A stretch of 49,391 bases of DNA from Mycobacterium sp. (lineage in GTDB: Bacteria > Actinomycetota > Actinomycetes > Mycobacteriales > Mycobacteriaceae). Every line of letters begins with the position of its first letter. The stretch's first letter is position 1. This document shows, in pieces, positions 23,880 to 33,300 of this stretch. Below the pieces are notes generated by a model. That model searched no databases. It saw nothing but the letters and a program-made list of their open reading frames with translations, and had not been told where the DNA came from. The DNA lies in contig JARLGS010000479.1 in NCBI GenBank assembly GCA_031292695.1, positions 1 through 49,391 of the forward strand, read 5' to 3'. Both the position numbers and the translations under genes were made by a program.

Positions 23880-25604
23880 TCAATGCTGCTCGATCGGGTC
23901 GGGGTGCCAGGCCCACGGGGTGGCTGCGGTGCGCGGGAACAACAGATCGATGAACGCCTGCGCCGTCGGCCGCGGCTCGTGATTGGCCAGGCCCGGACGT
24001 TCGTTGGCTTCGATGAACACGTACTCCTCCCCCTGCACCGTCGGCACGATCAGATCGATTCCGGTCACCGGAATGTCGATCGCATCCGCCGCATCCACGG
24101 CCACCTTCGCCAGCGTGGGGTTGAGCTCGTCTGTCACATCCTGAATGGTGCCGCCGGTGTGCAGATTCGCCGTGTGCCGAACGATGAGGCGCTCGTTGGC
24201 CGGCAGCACGTCCTCCAGCTCCCAGCCCTTCTTGTGCACGGCGTCGTCGGTGATGCTGTCCAACGGGATCACCGACTCTCCGTGCGTGGCCACCGATCGG
24301 CGCCGGCTCTGCGCCTCGATCAGCTGCCGAATGGTGTGCGTGCCCGTGCCGATCACCTCCGGCGGTCGGCGAACTGCCGCGGCGATCACCTTGCCGTCGA
24401 TGACGACGACGCGCAAATCGTCACCCTCGCAACGCTCTTCGATCAGCACGTCTGGGCAGTGCTGCATGGCCAGCCCGATGGCTCGGTTCAGATCGTCGAC
24501 AGCGGTGACACCGACGGTGATGCCCGCGCCCTGTTCGCCACGCGCCGGCTTGACCACGGCCGTGCCCACCTTCTCCAGGAAACGGCAGTCCTCGTCGGTG
24601 AAAGTCGCTGTGCAACCTTCCGGTATTCGGATTCCGGCGTCGGCGACCACCGAGCGGGCGACCCGCTTGTCATCACACCTGCTCATCGCGACGGCGTTGG
24701 TGAGTTCTGACAACGACTCGCGGGTGACCACGCTGGTACCGCCATGGGTAAGGCGCAGATAGCCGCCTTTGGCGTCGAGTACATCGACCGCGATACCGCG
24801 CAGAATCGCTTCGTCGGCGATGATGCGTGCGTATGGATTCAGCTGTGCCAGTTCCTCTTCCGGCTTGACGGGGGCGAACAACGCCTCATTGATGGCGTTC
24901 TTGCGTTTGATGCCGAGAACCGCGGGCACGCGCGTGAAGCCGATGCGTTCGTAGAGCGCGATGGCACCGTCGTTGTCGTGCAGCACCGAAAGGTCCAGCT
25001 GAGCCCGGCCGCGGCGGACGAACTCCTCGATCAATGACCGCACCAGCAGACCGCCGGTACCCGGGCGGGCGCCGCTCGGCTCGACTGCCAGACACCACAG
25101 GCTCGAACCGTTGTCCCGGTCGCCGAACAGCTGGGTGTGATCGATTCCGGTGACCGTACCGACAACCTGGCCGGTCTCGTCGTCGACCGCAACCAGGTAC
25201 ACCACCTGCGGTGCGGACTGGCTGTTGGTCCACATCAGGTCCCCGTCGGCGGGAACCATGTGGCACCGCACATAGATGTGATTGATCGAAACACAGTCCT
25301 CGCGCGAATTCACCGGGCGCACTGTCAATCCCGGGACATCGGGTGGCCAGTACGACGGCGGCTTCGTCAGATCGAGGCGGTAGGTGAAACTCGGGTCGAT
25401 GAAGAACTCATGTGGGTGCAGCGCCACGAAGACATGCGGTGCATCGAGATACATCCCGATGTCCCGGCGACCGCTGCCCTCCTCTCGAAGGGCGACGCCG
25501 AACTCATCGGGGTCGTTGAATGTCTGGCCGAAGACCAGCCGCCCCCAGCCAAGGTCCTGCACGACGCCCTCGGCCGGTTGCGCACTGCCCGTTTCCGTTG
25601 TCAT
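23880..25604 (-). CDS. ngg: N-acetylglutaminylglutamine synthetase (GNAT + ATP-grasp)
   Basis: A 574-residue two-domain enzyme. The N-terminal part (about 75-260) is a GNAT acetyltransferase fold (CLAVEPSGARPGTGGLLVRSLIEEF, ALYERIGFTRV). The C-terminal part (about 290-560) is an ATP-grasp ligase (VVKPARGEQGAGITVGV, IEANERPGLANH). Together they acetylate glutamine and ligate a second glutamine to give N-acetylglutaminylglutamine, precursor of the osmoprotectant amide NAGGN. Start ATG at 25604 overlaps the stop of asnO (ATGA), so the two are translationally coupled. An in-frame extension to 25664 lies inside asnO and was rejected. The pathway is established in Sinorhizobium and Pseudomonas. Confidence 0.92.
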   Translation of the reverse strand: MTTETGSAQPAEGVVQDLGWGRLVFGQTFNDPDEFGVALREEGSGRRDIGMYLDAPHVFVALHPHEFFIDPSFTYRLDLTKPPSYWPPDVPGLTVRPVNSREDCVSINHIYVRCHMVPADGDLMWTNSQSAPQVVYLVAVDDETGQVVGTVTGIDHTQLFGDRDNGSSLWCLAVEPSGARPGTGGLLVRSLIEEFVRRGRAQLDLSVLHDNDGAIALYERIGFTRVPAVLGIKRKNAINEALFAPVKPEEELAQLNPYARIIADEAILRGIAVDVLDAKGGYLRLTHGGTSVVTRESLSELTNAVAMSRCDDKRVARSVVADAGIRIPEGCTATFTDEDCRFLEKVGTAVVKPARGEQGAGITVGVTAVDDLNRAIGLAMQHCPDVLIEERCEGDDLRVVVIDGKVIAAAVRRPPEVIGTGTHTIRQLIEAQSRRRSVATHGESVIPLDSITDDAVHKKGWELEDVLPANERLIVRHTANLHTGGTIQDVTDELNPTLAKVAVDAADAIDIPVTGIDLIVPTVQGEEYVFIEANERPGLANHEPRPTAQAFIDLLFPRTAATPWAWHPDPIEQH

Positions 25605-27406
25605 GACTGAGTCGTCCCGTCGACGTGCTGGGCAAGCCATAGTTCCAGCAATCCGATCTGCCACAGCGGGTTTCCGCGCAGCGGGGTCAGGTTGCCGTTG
25701 GGTTCGGCGAACATCGAGTCGACCACGTCGGGCGCGAACAGACCACGGTCCCGTGCGGCACGGCTGTGCAGCGCATCGCGGACCAGGTCGAGGTACGGCC
25801 CGGCGAGATGCTTGAGCGCGGGCACCGGGAAGTAGCCCTTCGGCCGGTCGATGACCTCCGGCGGAATAACCTTGCGGGCAGCCTCTTTCAATACGCCCTT
25901 GCCGCCCTGCGCGGTCTTCAGCTCCGGCGGGCAGGTCGCCGCGAGCTCGACCAGTTCGTGGTCGAGGAACGGCACCCGACCCTCCAGGCCCCAGGCCATG
26001 GTCATGTTGTCGACCCGTTTGACCGGGTCATCGACGAGCATCACAGTGGTGTCCAGGCGAAGCGCCCGGTCAGTTGCGGTGGCCGCGCCCGGATGGGCGA
26101 ATTGGTGGAGGACGAACTCCCCCGCCGCGTCGTGGTCGAGCTGCCACCGCAGCCGCAGCAACCGATTGACGGAGTCGTGGCTGCGGTCGAAGAACGCAGT
26201 CCGGTACCGGCGCAACGCATCGGACGGATCGCCGTCGACTGCGCCCGCCATCGGCGGATACCAGTGGTAGCCCGCAAAGATCTCGTCGGCGCCCTGCCCG
26301 GACTGCACCACCTTGACGTGCTTGCTGACCTCCTGCGACAGCAGATAGAAGGCCACGCAGTCGTGGCTCATCATCGGCTCGCTCATCGCCCCTATCGCGC
26401 CCGACAACGCCGGCAGCATGCGCGACGAGTCGATGCGGATCTGGTGATGGTCGGTATCGAAGTGCCGCGCAATGACGTCGGAATACTTGAACTCGTCGCC
26501 TTCCTCACCACCTGCGGATTCGAAACCGATGGAGAACGTGGCCAGTCCGTGTTGGCCGGCCTCGGCCAACAGCCCGACGATGAGGCTCGAATCCAGGCCG
26601 CCCGATAAAAGGCACCCCACCGGCACGTCGGCCACCAGACGGCGGTCGACCGCCGTACGGAGTGACTCCAGGACGGCGTCCCGCCAGTCCTGCTCCGACC
26701 AGTCGAGCCGCTCGGCCGTCCGCTCGAAAATCGGTGCCCAGTAAGTCTTTTCGGCCCGCTTGCCATCAGGTTCCATACGCATCACGGTGCCGGGCGCCAG
26801 TTTGCGCACCCCCCGCAAGATGGTGTGGGGCGCCGGCACGACCGAATGGAAACTCAGATAGTGCTGCAGCGCAACAGGATCGAGTTCGGTATCGACGCCG
26901 CCGGCGGCCACCAGCGCCGGCAGAGACGATGCGAAACGCAGCGCGCCGCCAGGAGCGTCGCACCAGTACAGCGGCTTGATCCCGAGCCGATCGCGGGCCA
27001 GCAGCGTCCGGCCGGAATCGGTTTCCGCAATGGCGAATGCGAACATCCCGTAAAGCCGATCGACGACCCGATCGCCCCATTCGCGGTAACCCTTGAGCAC
27101 CACTTCGGTGTCACTGTGCGAGAAGAATCGATACCCCTTGGCCGAAAGCTCCTGGCGCAGCTGGGGGTAGTTGTAGATGCACCCGTTGAATACGACCGTG
27201 AGCCCGAGCCCCGGATCGTGCATCGGTTGATGTCCGTGACTGGACAGGTCGATGATGGCCAGACGCCGGTGACCGAGCGCCACCCCGTCCCGCGCCCACA
27301 AACCGTTGCTGTCGGGGCCGCGTGGTGCCAGAGAATCGGTCATGGCGGCCACCGCCGCCAAGTCTGCACCACGGCCCCAGGCGATTTCGCCGGCAATGCC
27401 GCACAT
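25601..27406 (-). CDS. asnO: N-acetylglutaminylglutamine amidotransferase (AsnB-like)
   Basis: A 601-residue asparagine-synthetase-like amidotransferase. The N-terminal class II glutaminase has nucleophile Cys2 (MCGIAGE) and the usual RGPD, GHRRL and NG motifs. The C-terminal synthetase domain has the ATP PP-loop LSGGLDSS at 267-274. In this operon it converts N-acetylglutaminylglutamine to its amide, the compatible solute NAGGN. It is the first gene of asnO-ngg-peptidase. Start ATG at 27406 leaves Cys as residue 2 after Met removal, as the family requires. No strong promoter was recognised upstream; a GGGTA box lies at 27453-27449 on the minus strand without a proper -35. Confidence 0.92.
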   Translation of the reverse strand: MCGIAGEIAWGRGADLAAVAAMTDSLAPRGPDSNGLWARDGVALGHRRLAIIDLSSHGHQPMHDPGLGLTVVFNGCIYNYPQLRQELSAKGYRFFSHSDTEVVLKGYREWGDRVVDRLYGMFAFAIAETDSGRTLLARDRLGIKPLYWCDAPGGALRFASSLPALVAAGGVDTELDPVALQHYLSFHSVVPAPHTILRGVRKLAPGTVMRMEPDGKRAEKTYWAPIFERTAERLDWSEQDWRDAVLESLRTAVDRRLVADVPVGCLLSGGLDSSLIVGLLAEAGQHGLATFSIGFESAGGEEGDEFKYSDVIARHFDTDHHQIRIDSSRMLPALSGAIGAMSEPMMSHDCVAFYLLSQEVSKHVKVVQSGQGADEIFAGYHWYPPMAGAVDGDPSDALRRYRTAFFDRSHDSVNRLLRLRWQLDHDAAGEFVLHQFAHPGAATATDRALRLDTTVMLVDDPVKRVDNMTMAWGLEGRVPFLDHELVELAATCPPELKTAQGGKGVLKEAARKVIPPEVIDRPKGYFPVPALKHLAGPYLDLVRDALHSRAARDRGLFAPDVVDSMFAEPNGNLTPLRGNPLWQIGLLELWLAQHVDGTTQS

Positions 27407-27514
27407 GGTGGAAGTCAGCTCCCTTGATGGACGTCTCCGGATCCACCGTACCCGATGAACACATCCAACGTCAGCTCGGTCAAAAATCCACCGCTACAAC
27501 ATGTTTGCTGAATC

Positions 27515-27542
27515 GGTTTCAGCGAGGTCGGCGTCGGGGTAT
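27515..27542 (+). promoter_or_regulatory. SigF-type promoter facing a short transcript
   Basis: GGTTT at 27515-27519 and GGGTAT at 27537-27542 with a 17-base spacer match the SigF consensus. No annotated gene lies downstream in this direction for 1.9 kb; the next element is the hairpin at 27618-27654. Confidence 0.6.
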
Positions 27543-27602
27543 GAATTCAGCGGGCCCGGAAACGAACAATATGGAATTTTCCGGGTATTTCCAGGAGGTT
27601 TC

Positions 27603-27653
27603 GTGGGATCGCCGCACGCTAGTCGGCTACCGTCGATGACGGTAGCCGACTAG
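27603..27653 (+). CDS. Possible 16-residue peptide inside the small RNA
   Basis: GTG at 27603 is preceded by AGGAGG (27593-27598, spacing 4) and followed by 15 codons and TAG at 27651. The translation is MGSPHASRLPSMTVAD. The ORF runs through almost the whole hairpin, so ribosomes would unfold it. The perfect ribosome site is the main support; the small size makes chance occurrence quite possible. Confidence 0.25.
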   Translation: MGSPHASRLPSMTVAD

Positions 27654-27654
27654 C
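27618..27654. terminator. Perfect 16-bp stem hairpin
   Basis: Arms 27618-27633 and 27639-27654 are exact reverse complements around a 5-base loop. It could end the rightward small transcript or, read leftward, the P450 transcript 280 bp after its stop codon. No U-tract follows on either strand. Confidence 0.6.
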
Positions 27655-27934
27655 CTCGCCAAAATGGCTGTACCGCTCTGCTATTTGGCGAAGTGTCGGA
27701 CACGCTCGTCCAGATACCCGGCCACAGAGCAGTATTCGAATCAGCCGATCGCGGTGATTCGAGTCTTGCGCATGAGATTGTGCATCGAGTCCGACAAGGA
27801 CCGCTCCCCTCGGTTGGCTGCAGTTCAATCGCCTGACGGCACGCCGTCGCACCCTCGTTGACTGCATATCCGGATGCCCACCCCGATAAACCTGGAATTG
27901 GCTGTCAATCACCCCGCCGGGGTCGCCAATGCGT

Positions 27935-29314
27935 TCAGGCGTGATGCACGGGACAGGTCGGCGACGACGCCTCCCCGGCAACGGGAACGTCGTGCCGCGC
28001 GCGGACGGTGATCCTGGCGCCGCGGTCGGGAACCAATGTGACGTGCTTGAGCCGTTGGCGCTCCCCGGGTGCGGTGGTGACGCCCAATTCGACCCGGCGG
28101 AGCACTTCGCGCAGGACCACCCGCATCTCGACCATGGCGAACGTGGCACCGAGGCAACGTCGGTTTCCGCCGCCGAACGGCAACCAGGTGGTCGGGCCGA
28201 GCACGGCACCGACCATCCGGTCGGGGTCAAAGCGCTGGGGGTCGCGATACTGGTCGGCGCTCGCATGGACCAGACCGACACCCGGTGCCACCATCACCCC
28301 CTTGGGCAGCCGGTAGCCACCGATCTCCGCCGGCGCGGTGAGAACGCGGCCAACATCGAAAACGACTGGTCGGATGCGCAAGACCTCCTTGATCAGGGCA
28401 TCGAGGTACTCGTCGCCGGCCGGATCACCGGCGGCACTCGCATGGGCGGCAGCGACCGACTTCGCCAACACGTCCGGATGCCGGACGAGTCGCTCCAGCG
28501 TCCAGGCCAGGCCGGTGGCGGTGGTGTCATGGCCGGCGGCCAACAACGTCATCAGCTGATCTCGGAGCTCGCGATCGGTCAGGTGCCGGCCGTCCGTGTC
28601 GGCCGCGCGAATCAGCATCGCCAAGACGTCGGTGCGCCTGGCGATGTCGGGATCTGCGCGCCGGTCTGCGATCTCGGCATAGATCAGCCGGTCGGCTTCA
28701 GCCAACCGGTTCCGGACCGCCGTCCACGGCCAGAACCGATGCAGATCCGGACGCGCAATCGACAGTGCCGCAACCCAATTGAGGTCAAGTAGCTTCGGCA
28801 TCACCCCACGCAATGCGGTGAGGCGCACGGGATCGGTAGTACCGATCACCGTCTGCAGAATGACTTCCAGTGTGAGCGCCGACAGGTACGGTGCCACGGC
28901 GATGTCAGCTCCCACCGGCCACCGCCGGATGGACTCCGCGGCGATTGTCGCCATGGTGCCCGCCTGACGGTCGACAGCGCCGCGGGTGAACGGCCCCAGC
29001 ATCAATCGTCGCCGATCCGCATGCACATCGTCGTCGAGGAGCAGCACCGAATGCTCGCCCACCAGCCCGAGCAGCATCGAATTCGCTTCGCCCGCATGGA
29101 AATCGCGTGGACTGCCCGCGAACACCTGCTTGATGTGGTCGGGGTCGGCCAGATAGACAATGGTCCCCACTGCGGCAACCCGCAAGGTGAAAATCTTGCC
29201 GTATCGCCGCTCGCACTTGGCCGCATAGCCGGGCCAGTCCCGCAATAGCGCCGCCAACTGGGCCACCGAGGGCAGCCTCGGACCTGGAGGAAGGCTCGTT
29301 CCGTCATCACGCAT
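27935..29314 (-). CDS. Cytochrome P450
   Basis: A 459-residue soluble P450 with all core motifs: AGHDTTA in the I-helix, KEVLRIRP (ExxR), a meander, and the heme loop FGGGNRRCLG with thiolate Cys387. It would hydroxylate a lipid, sterol or xenobiotic with electrons from a ferredoxin and reductase. The overall sequence resembles mycobacterial CYP135/CYP138-type enzymes (low certainty on subfamily). The C-terminal extension ends SPTCPVHHA, a Cys/His-containing tail not needed for the fold. No ferredoxin gene is next to it, although the Fe-S/FAD fusion protein lies 1 kb away. Start ATG at 29314 fits the usual P450 N-terminus. Confidence 0.93.
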   Translation of the reverse strand: MRDDGTSLPPGPRLPSVAQLAALLRDWPGYAAKCERRYGKIFTLRVAAVGTIVYLADPDHIKQVFAGSPRDFHAGEANSMLLGLVGEHSVLLLDDDVHADRRRLMLGPFTRGAVDRQAGTMATIAAESIRRWPVGADIAVAPYLSALTLEVILQTVIGTTDPVRLTALRGVMPKLLDLNWVAALSIARPDLHRFWPWTAVRNRLAEADRLIYAEIADRRADPDIARRTDVLAMLIRAADTDGRHLTDRELRDQLMTLLAAGHDTTATGLAWTLERLVRHPDVLAKSVAAAHASAAGDPAGDEYLDALIKEVLRIRPVVFDVGRVLTAPAEIGGYRLPKGVMVAPGVGLVHASADQYRDPQRFDPDRMVGAVLGPTTWLPFGGGNRRCLGATFAMVEMRVVLREVLRRVELGVTTAPGERQRLKHVTLVPDRGARITVRARHDVPVAGEASSPTCPVHHA

Positions 29315-29480
29315 GGCCGCTCACCCCAATCGGTAAAACCGACTGTACCCAGTCACCGCATGGTGCCCACACCGGATTATCAGCCAGTCGACCACAGCGG
29401 TGGCCGTTTCCACGGACTCCGGCGTCCGGCCCGACGGTGTCCTATCATCGCCATCAGCGGCAAACTACCGAGGCGGCAAG

Positions 29481-30356
29481 GTGGAACTGAAGCGGCACTG
29501 CGTGGCCATCGGCCGCGGCGAGGGGCTGGTCGCCCGGAGCGGTGACGTGCTGATGTACGTCACCGATGCCGGCAGAGCCCGCGGCCTGTTGCACATACTC
29601 CACACCACTGCGCACCTGCAAGGGCCGGCGACGGCCGAGTGCCTCGCCGCGCTGGTGCACGGCCCGGAGTCCGGCGCCGTGCCGGCGTTCGGCGCAGTCA
29701 TCCCGACAGCCGAAGGGCTGCAGCTCATCCTGCGTGGCGACGTGATCGCCGACATCGAGTCCGAGGTCGCGCCGCGCCGGGTCAGCGGCGGCACCCGGCC
29801 CTTGACGCACGAAGCCGTGGGCCCACGGTTTGACCGAATCACAATATGCACTGGCACAACAACATTCGTGCCATGTGCGGACACCGATCTGATCGCCGGC
29901 GTGGTGCCCGGCAGCGGCTTTGTGCTGCAACCCAGGGTGGTGCGGGCGCCCGTGCGGCAGGCGCCGCCACCCGCACCCGCGACCATGCGGGCCCGCCCCG
30001 TCTCCGGTGCGCTCACAGCTGACGACGGCGCCGTGTACCCATTGGACCGCCCGTACATCATCGGGCGCAATCCGATGATCGACCCCGCGGCGCACAGTGC
30101 GGCGGGCTCGCCCATCAGCGTGCCGGACGACCCGCAGGTCTCCCGGGTGCACGCATACGTGACCGTCAACGGTGGCCTCGTGATGGTGCGCGACGCCCGA
30201 ACCGTCGGCGGCACGTACATCGCCGCGCCTGGTGACCAGGTGTGGACCCCGGTCGGCGAGCAACCCGTCGAACTCAAACCCGGCTGTTATCTGCGGGTCG
30301 GCCAGAAAATCCTGACCTATCAAGTGGTCGCGCCGCGTCCGCAGCCAAGTCAGTAG
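29481..30356 (+). CDS. FHA-domain protein with novel N-terminal domain
   Basis: A 291-residue soluble protein. The C-terminal FHA domain (about 190-275) has the phosphothreonine-binding residues GRN, SRVH and the late GGTY turn. The N-terminal 150 residues (ELKRHCVAIGRGEGLVARSGDVLMYV...) are conserved in style but of no family I can name; they include a pattern reminiscent of other mycobacterial FHA proteins that act around Ser/Thr kinases. A Pro/Ala-rich linker joins the two. Start GTG at 29481 has GAGGCGG upstream; ATG at 29400 is an alternative. Its stop overlaps the stop of the convergent FHA-redox gene by 7 bp, so the two genes are packed tail to tail. Confidence 0.82.
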   Translation: MELKRHCVAIGRGEGLVARSGDVLMYVTDAGRARGLLHILHTTAHLQGPATAECLAALVHGPESGAVPAFGAVIPTAEGLQLILRGDVIADIESEVAPRRVSGGTRPLTHEAVGPRFDRITICTGTTTFVPCADTDLIAGVVPGSGFVLQPRVVRAPVRQAPPPAPATMRARPVSGALTADDGAVYPLDRPYIIGRNPMIDPAAHSAAGSPISVPDDPQVSRVHAYVTVNGGLVMVRDARTVGGTYIAAPGDQVWTPVGEQPVELKPGCYLRVGQKILTYQVVAPRPQPSQ

Positions 30357-33300
30357 GCGAGCCGCTCAGGGTCGGACAGAATGTCCCAGTTCCCCGTCCG
30401 CAACACGCCCAGCGCTGTCGGTCCGACTGGCCGCCGCTCACGCACCGCCTTCTGCGCCGCCGCGAGGTCGGCCGGATGGTGGCCCAGCACGGTGGCGCCG
30501 ACCGCCTGGCCGCGCGACACCACGAGCCTGCGATAGGACGGCACGGTCGGCCGGTCGATGACCACCACGTCGTCGCCCGGAGCCGGGTCCACCGGCCCGA
30601 TCGAAAATAGCTCCAGTTCAACACCTTTGAGGATGGTGGGCGGGGTTTCGCTGGGCACGGTCCGGGATCCGCCCAGTGCGTTGACCGCTGCCGCTTCCGC
30701 TTGTTCGGTGGCGACGGGCCACAGCCCCAGCACTCTGCCACCGTGCTCGGCTACGTCTCCGGCCGCGTAGACGCCGGGTACCCGAGTCTGCATCCGGTCG
30801 TCGACCAGCACCCCTTTGCCCACCGGAAGCCCGGCGTCCCGGGCCAAATCGGTGTTTGGCCGGATACCGGTGGCAGCCAGAAACACCTCACAGGGCAGCG
30901 TGCGGCCGTCCTTGAGCGCCACCCCGGTCACGGCGGGATCGCCCAACAGCTGGGCGGTTTCGGCCTTGTGCGCAACAGTGATTCCGGCGCGGTCGAAATG
31001 CGCGGACACGATCTGTGAGCAACGCGCGTCGATCTGCTTGCTCAACAATCTGCTGCCCCGTTCCAGGACTGTCACGTGCAGACCGAGCTGCCGCAGACAG
31101 TAAGCCGCCTCCAGGCCCAACAGCCCGCCGCCGGCCACTACTGCGCGCCGGGCCCGGCGTTCCTGCACGTACGCTCGAATCCGCATCGCATCGGCAGCCG
31201 TCCGAAGCACGACGCTCCCCGGCCGGTCCAGCCCGGCGATGTCGGGCGCCGAGGCGCTGGAACCCATGGCCAGGATCAGCCGGTCATAGGGCAACGTTTC
31301 ACCGGTGCCCAACCGCACGAGCTGCGAACGCAAATGGATGCCGGTGGCCCAGGTGTTCAGCCAGGCGGTGACGCCGTGCTCGTCGTACCACTGCTCGGGC
31401 AGCAGATACAGGCCCTGCATCGCGGATCGGCCGTACACCAGGCGCGAAATACCCATGCGGTTGTACAGCCCGTGCGGTTCCGCTCCGACCAAATGGATTT
31501 CGCAGTCGGGGTGCCCGCGCCGGAGGAAGTCCGCCGCCGTGACGCCTGCGATGCCGTTGCCAATCACCACGATGCTGACGATCGACCGATCGTAGGTCGT
31601 CGGCCGGCTCGCGGTGGTGCCCGCGCGTTCCGGGGTCAGTGAGACGGTGACTTCCCCACCCTGGATGCGGGCGCAGCATGCCATTCGACTCGACTTGCCC
31701 AGGCCCAGCCGGTTGAGTGTCTTGAGTTCGTCGGCCTCCGCGGGCGACAGGCAGCTCATCCCCTCGACGATCGACACCGGGTCGGCCCCGCACACACCCA
31801 TCCGGCAGCCCGCCTCGATGGCCTGCCCGCTGCTTTCGGCGACGTCGAGCAGGCTCATCCCGATGTCGGCGCCGACGGGCTCCGAGCCGGACTCGAAACG
31901 TACTCGCACAGCACTGTTTTCGGCTACGGAGTTGGTCGGCATCTTCGGCGGGTTCAGCAGCACGGGTTCTTTGCGCGTGCCGGTGACATAAGCGAACTGC
32001 AGTTCACTGACCCGCGTACGCGCCAGCCACCACAGCGTCAGCACCGCGATCGTCGCGCTGATCGGCCAGCGCAGCCAGGGCGCGTCGACACCGGTGATCT
32101 GCCGTAGCGAGTCGATCAGGATCGGGCCGGAGAACCAGTAGTAGGCGTTGATCGCAACCGCCGCGAAACCGGCGGTCAGCATCGCCTGACTCAATGGCGT
32201 GACGGCCTGCAGCACATAGCAGAGCCCGATGCTGACCAACACGAAAAGCGCCAGCAAACCGTACTTTTCGGCCGTCGTGGCGCCCACTTGGGCGTGCACT
32301 GTGAAGAAGCCGATGATGAATCCGGGTAAGGCCGCGGCGAACAGCACGCGCGGCGCGCTCCATCGGGGTTCGGGGTCAGCCATGTCGGCTTGCCACGCGG
32401 CCCGCGGTTTGAAGTCATAACAGTTCTTCGCGCAACCCAGGCAGGACTCGCAGTGGCTGTTCGGTGAGGTGATGTACGGGGTCTGTCCGTAGGTACGTTG
32501 CAGCGGTAACAGCGGACAGATGCTGGAGCACCAGCCGCTCTTGCCCTTGAACACCACACCGCCGGTGAACGCCGACGCAATGATCACGGCCAGCACCACG
32601 CCCATTGCCGGGCCGTTGCGGTCCAGTCCGACCAACCGCGCCCCGGCAATGCCGAAGAACAACGCCGCGGCGATCAGGAAACCGTTGCGGGTCCACCATC
32701 CCGGCGCAGTAGCAGCCCGGCTGAAACCGGCCGTCCGCGGCAGCTGATTAGACGCCGACAGTGGGCAGATATTGCGCCACACGCCGGGCGCGATGAAGAA
32801 CAGTGCAGGCCACAACGGCACGATGACGCGGAAGAAGACGAACAGACCGGCGGCGGGGCGCACGAACAGCGCCACCACCACCGCGAGGTAGACAAGCACA
32901 CTGCCCACCCGGACCACCTGCCACACCCGACGCGAAATCAGATGTGGCAGATCGGTATACGGAGGAAACAGGTCTCGGGTACCGGTCGGATCGATGCCGA
33001 GGGCCCGTTCCGCCAGACGCAACCCCGGTGACCGCGCCTCCGTCGCCGCAGCCGCCGGGACCGGGACCTCGATGTCTCGCACCACCCGCATGGTCCGAGT
33101 GGGGTCGTGCCCGGCGGCGCTGACAGGCGGTTGGTCCGCGGTCTGCGGTTTGGGCGCATGCAGCACGATGATCTCGGTGTGCCCCAGGCGCACCACGTCG
33201 CCGGCGGACAGAGTCCCCCGCCCGGTCAGCGCCACCCCGTTGACAGCGCTGCCGTTGCTGCTGCCGAGGTCGACGACCGATAGTGCGATCGGGCTGGGTA

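Larger units (their letters stand above)
27549..27654 (+). ncRNA. Candidate small RNA of about 105 nt
   Basis: The left end is set by the expected start about 7 bases after the SigF-type -10 box, and the right end by the hairpin. The transcript would carry an AGGAGG site and a tiny ORF, so it may be a dual-function RNA or only a leader peptide transcript. This is prediction from promoter plus hairpin only. Confidence 0.3.
27407..27934. other. 528-bp intergenic region upstream of the NAGGN operon
   Basis: This gap contains a rightward SigF-type promoter, a possible 16-codon ORF and a strong hairpin, all listed separately. The right third (27660-27934) shows no gene with coding bias on either strand. 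It would be the 3' region of the P450 transcript. Confidence 0.6.

Noticed and set aside
27449..27453. SigF-type promoter for asnO on the minus strand
   Set aside because: GGGTA is present 43 bp from the start, but no GTTT at 15-17 bases; only CGTT at 13 bases is found, so the match is incomplete.
27760..27800. tRNA-like GATTCGAGTC string
   Set aside because: There is no acceptor or anticodon stem in the flanks; a chance match to a T-loop.
27664..27861. 65-codon plus-strand ORF after the small hairpin
   Set aside because: No ribosome site and Arg-rich composition without family similarity. More likely P450 3' region.
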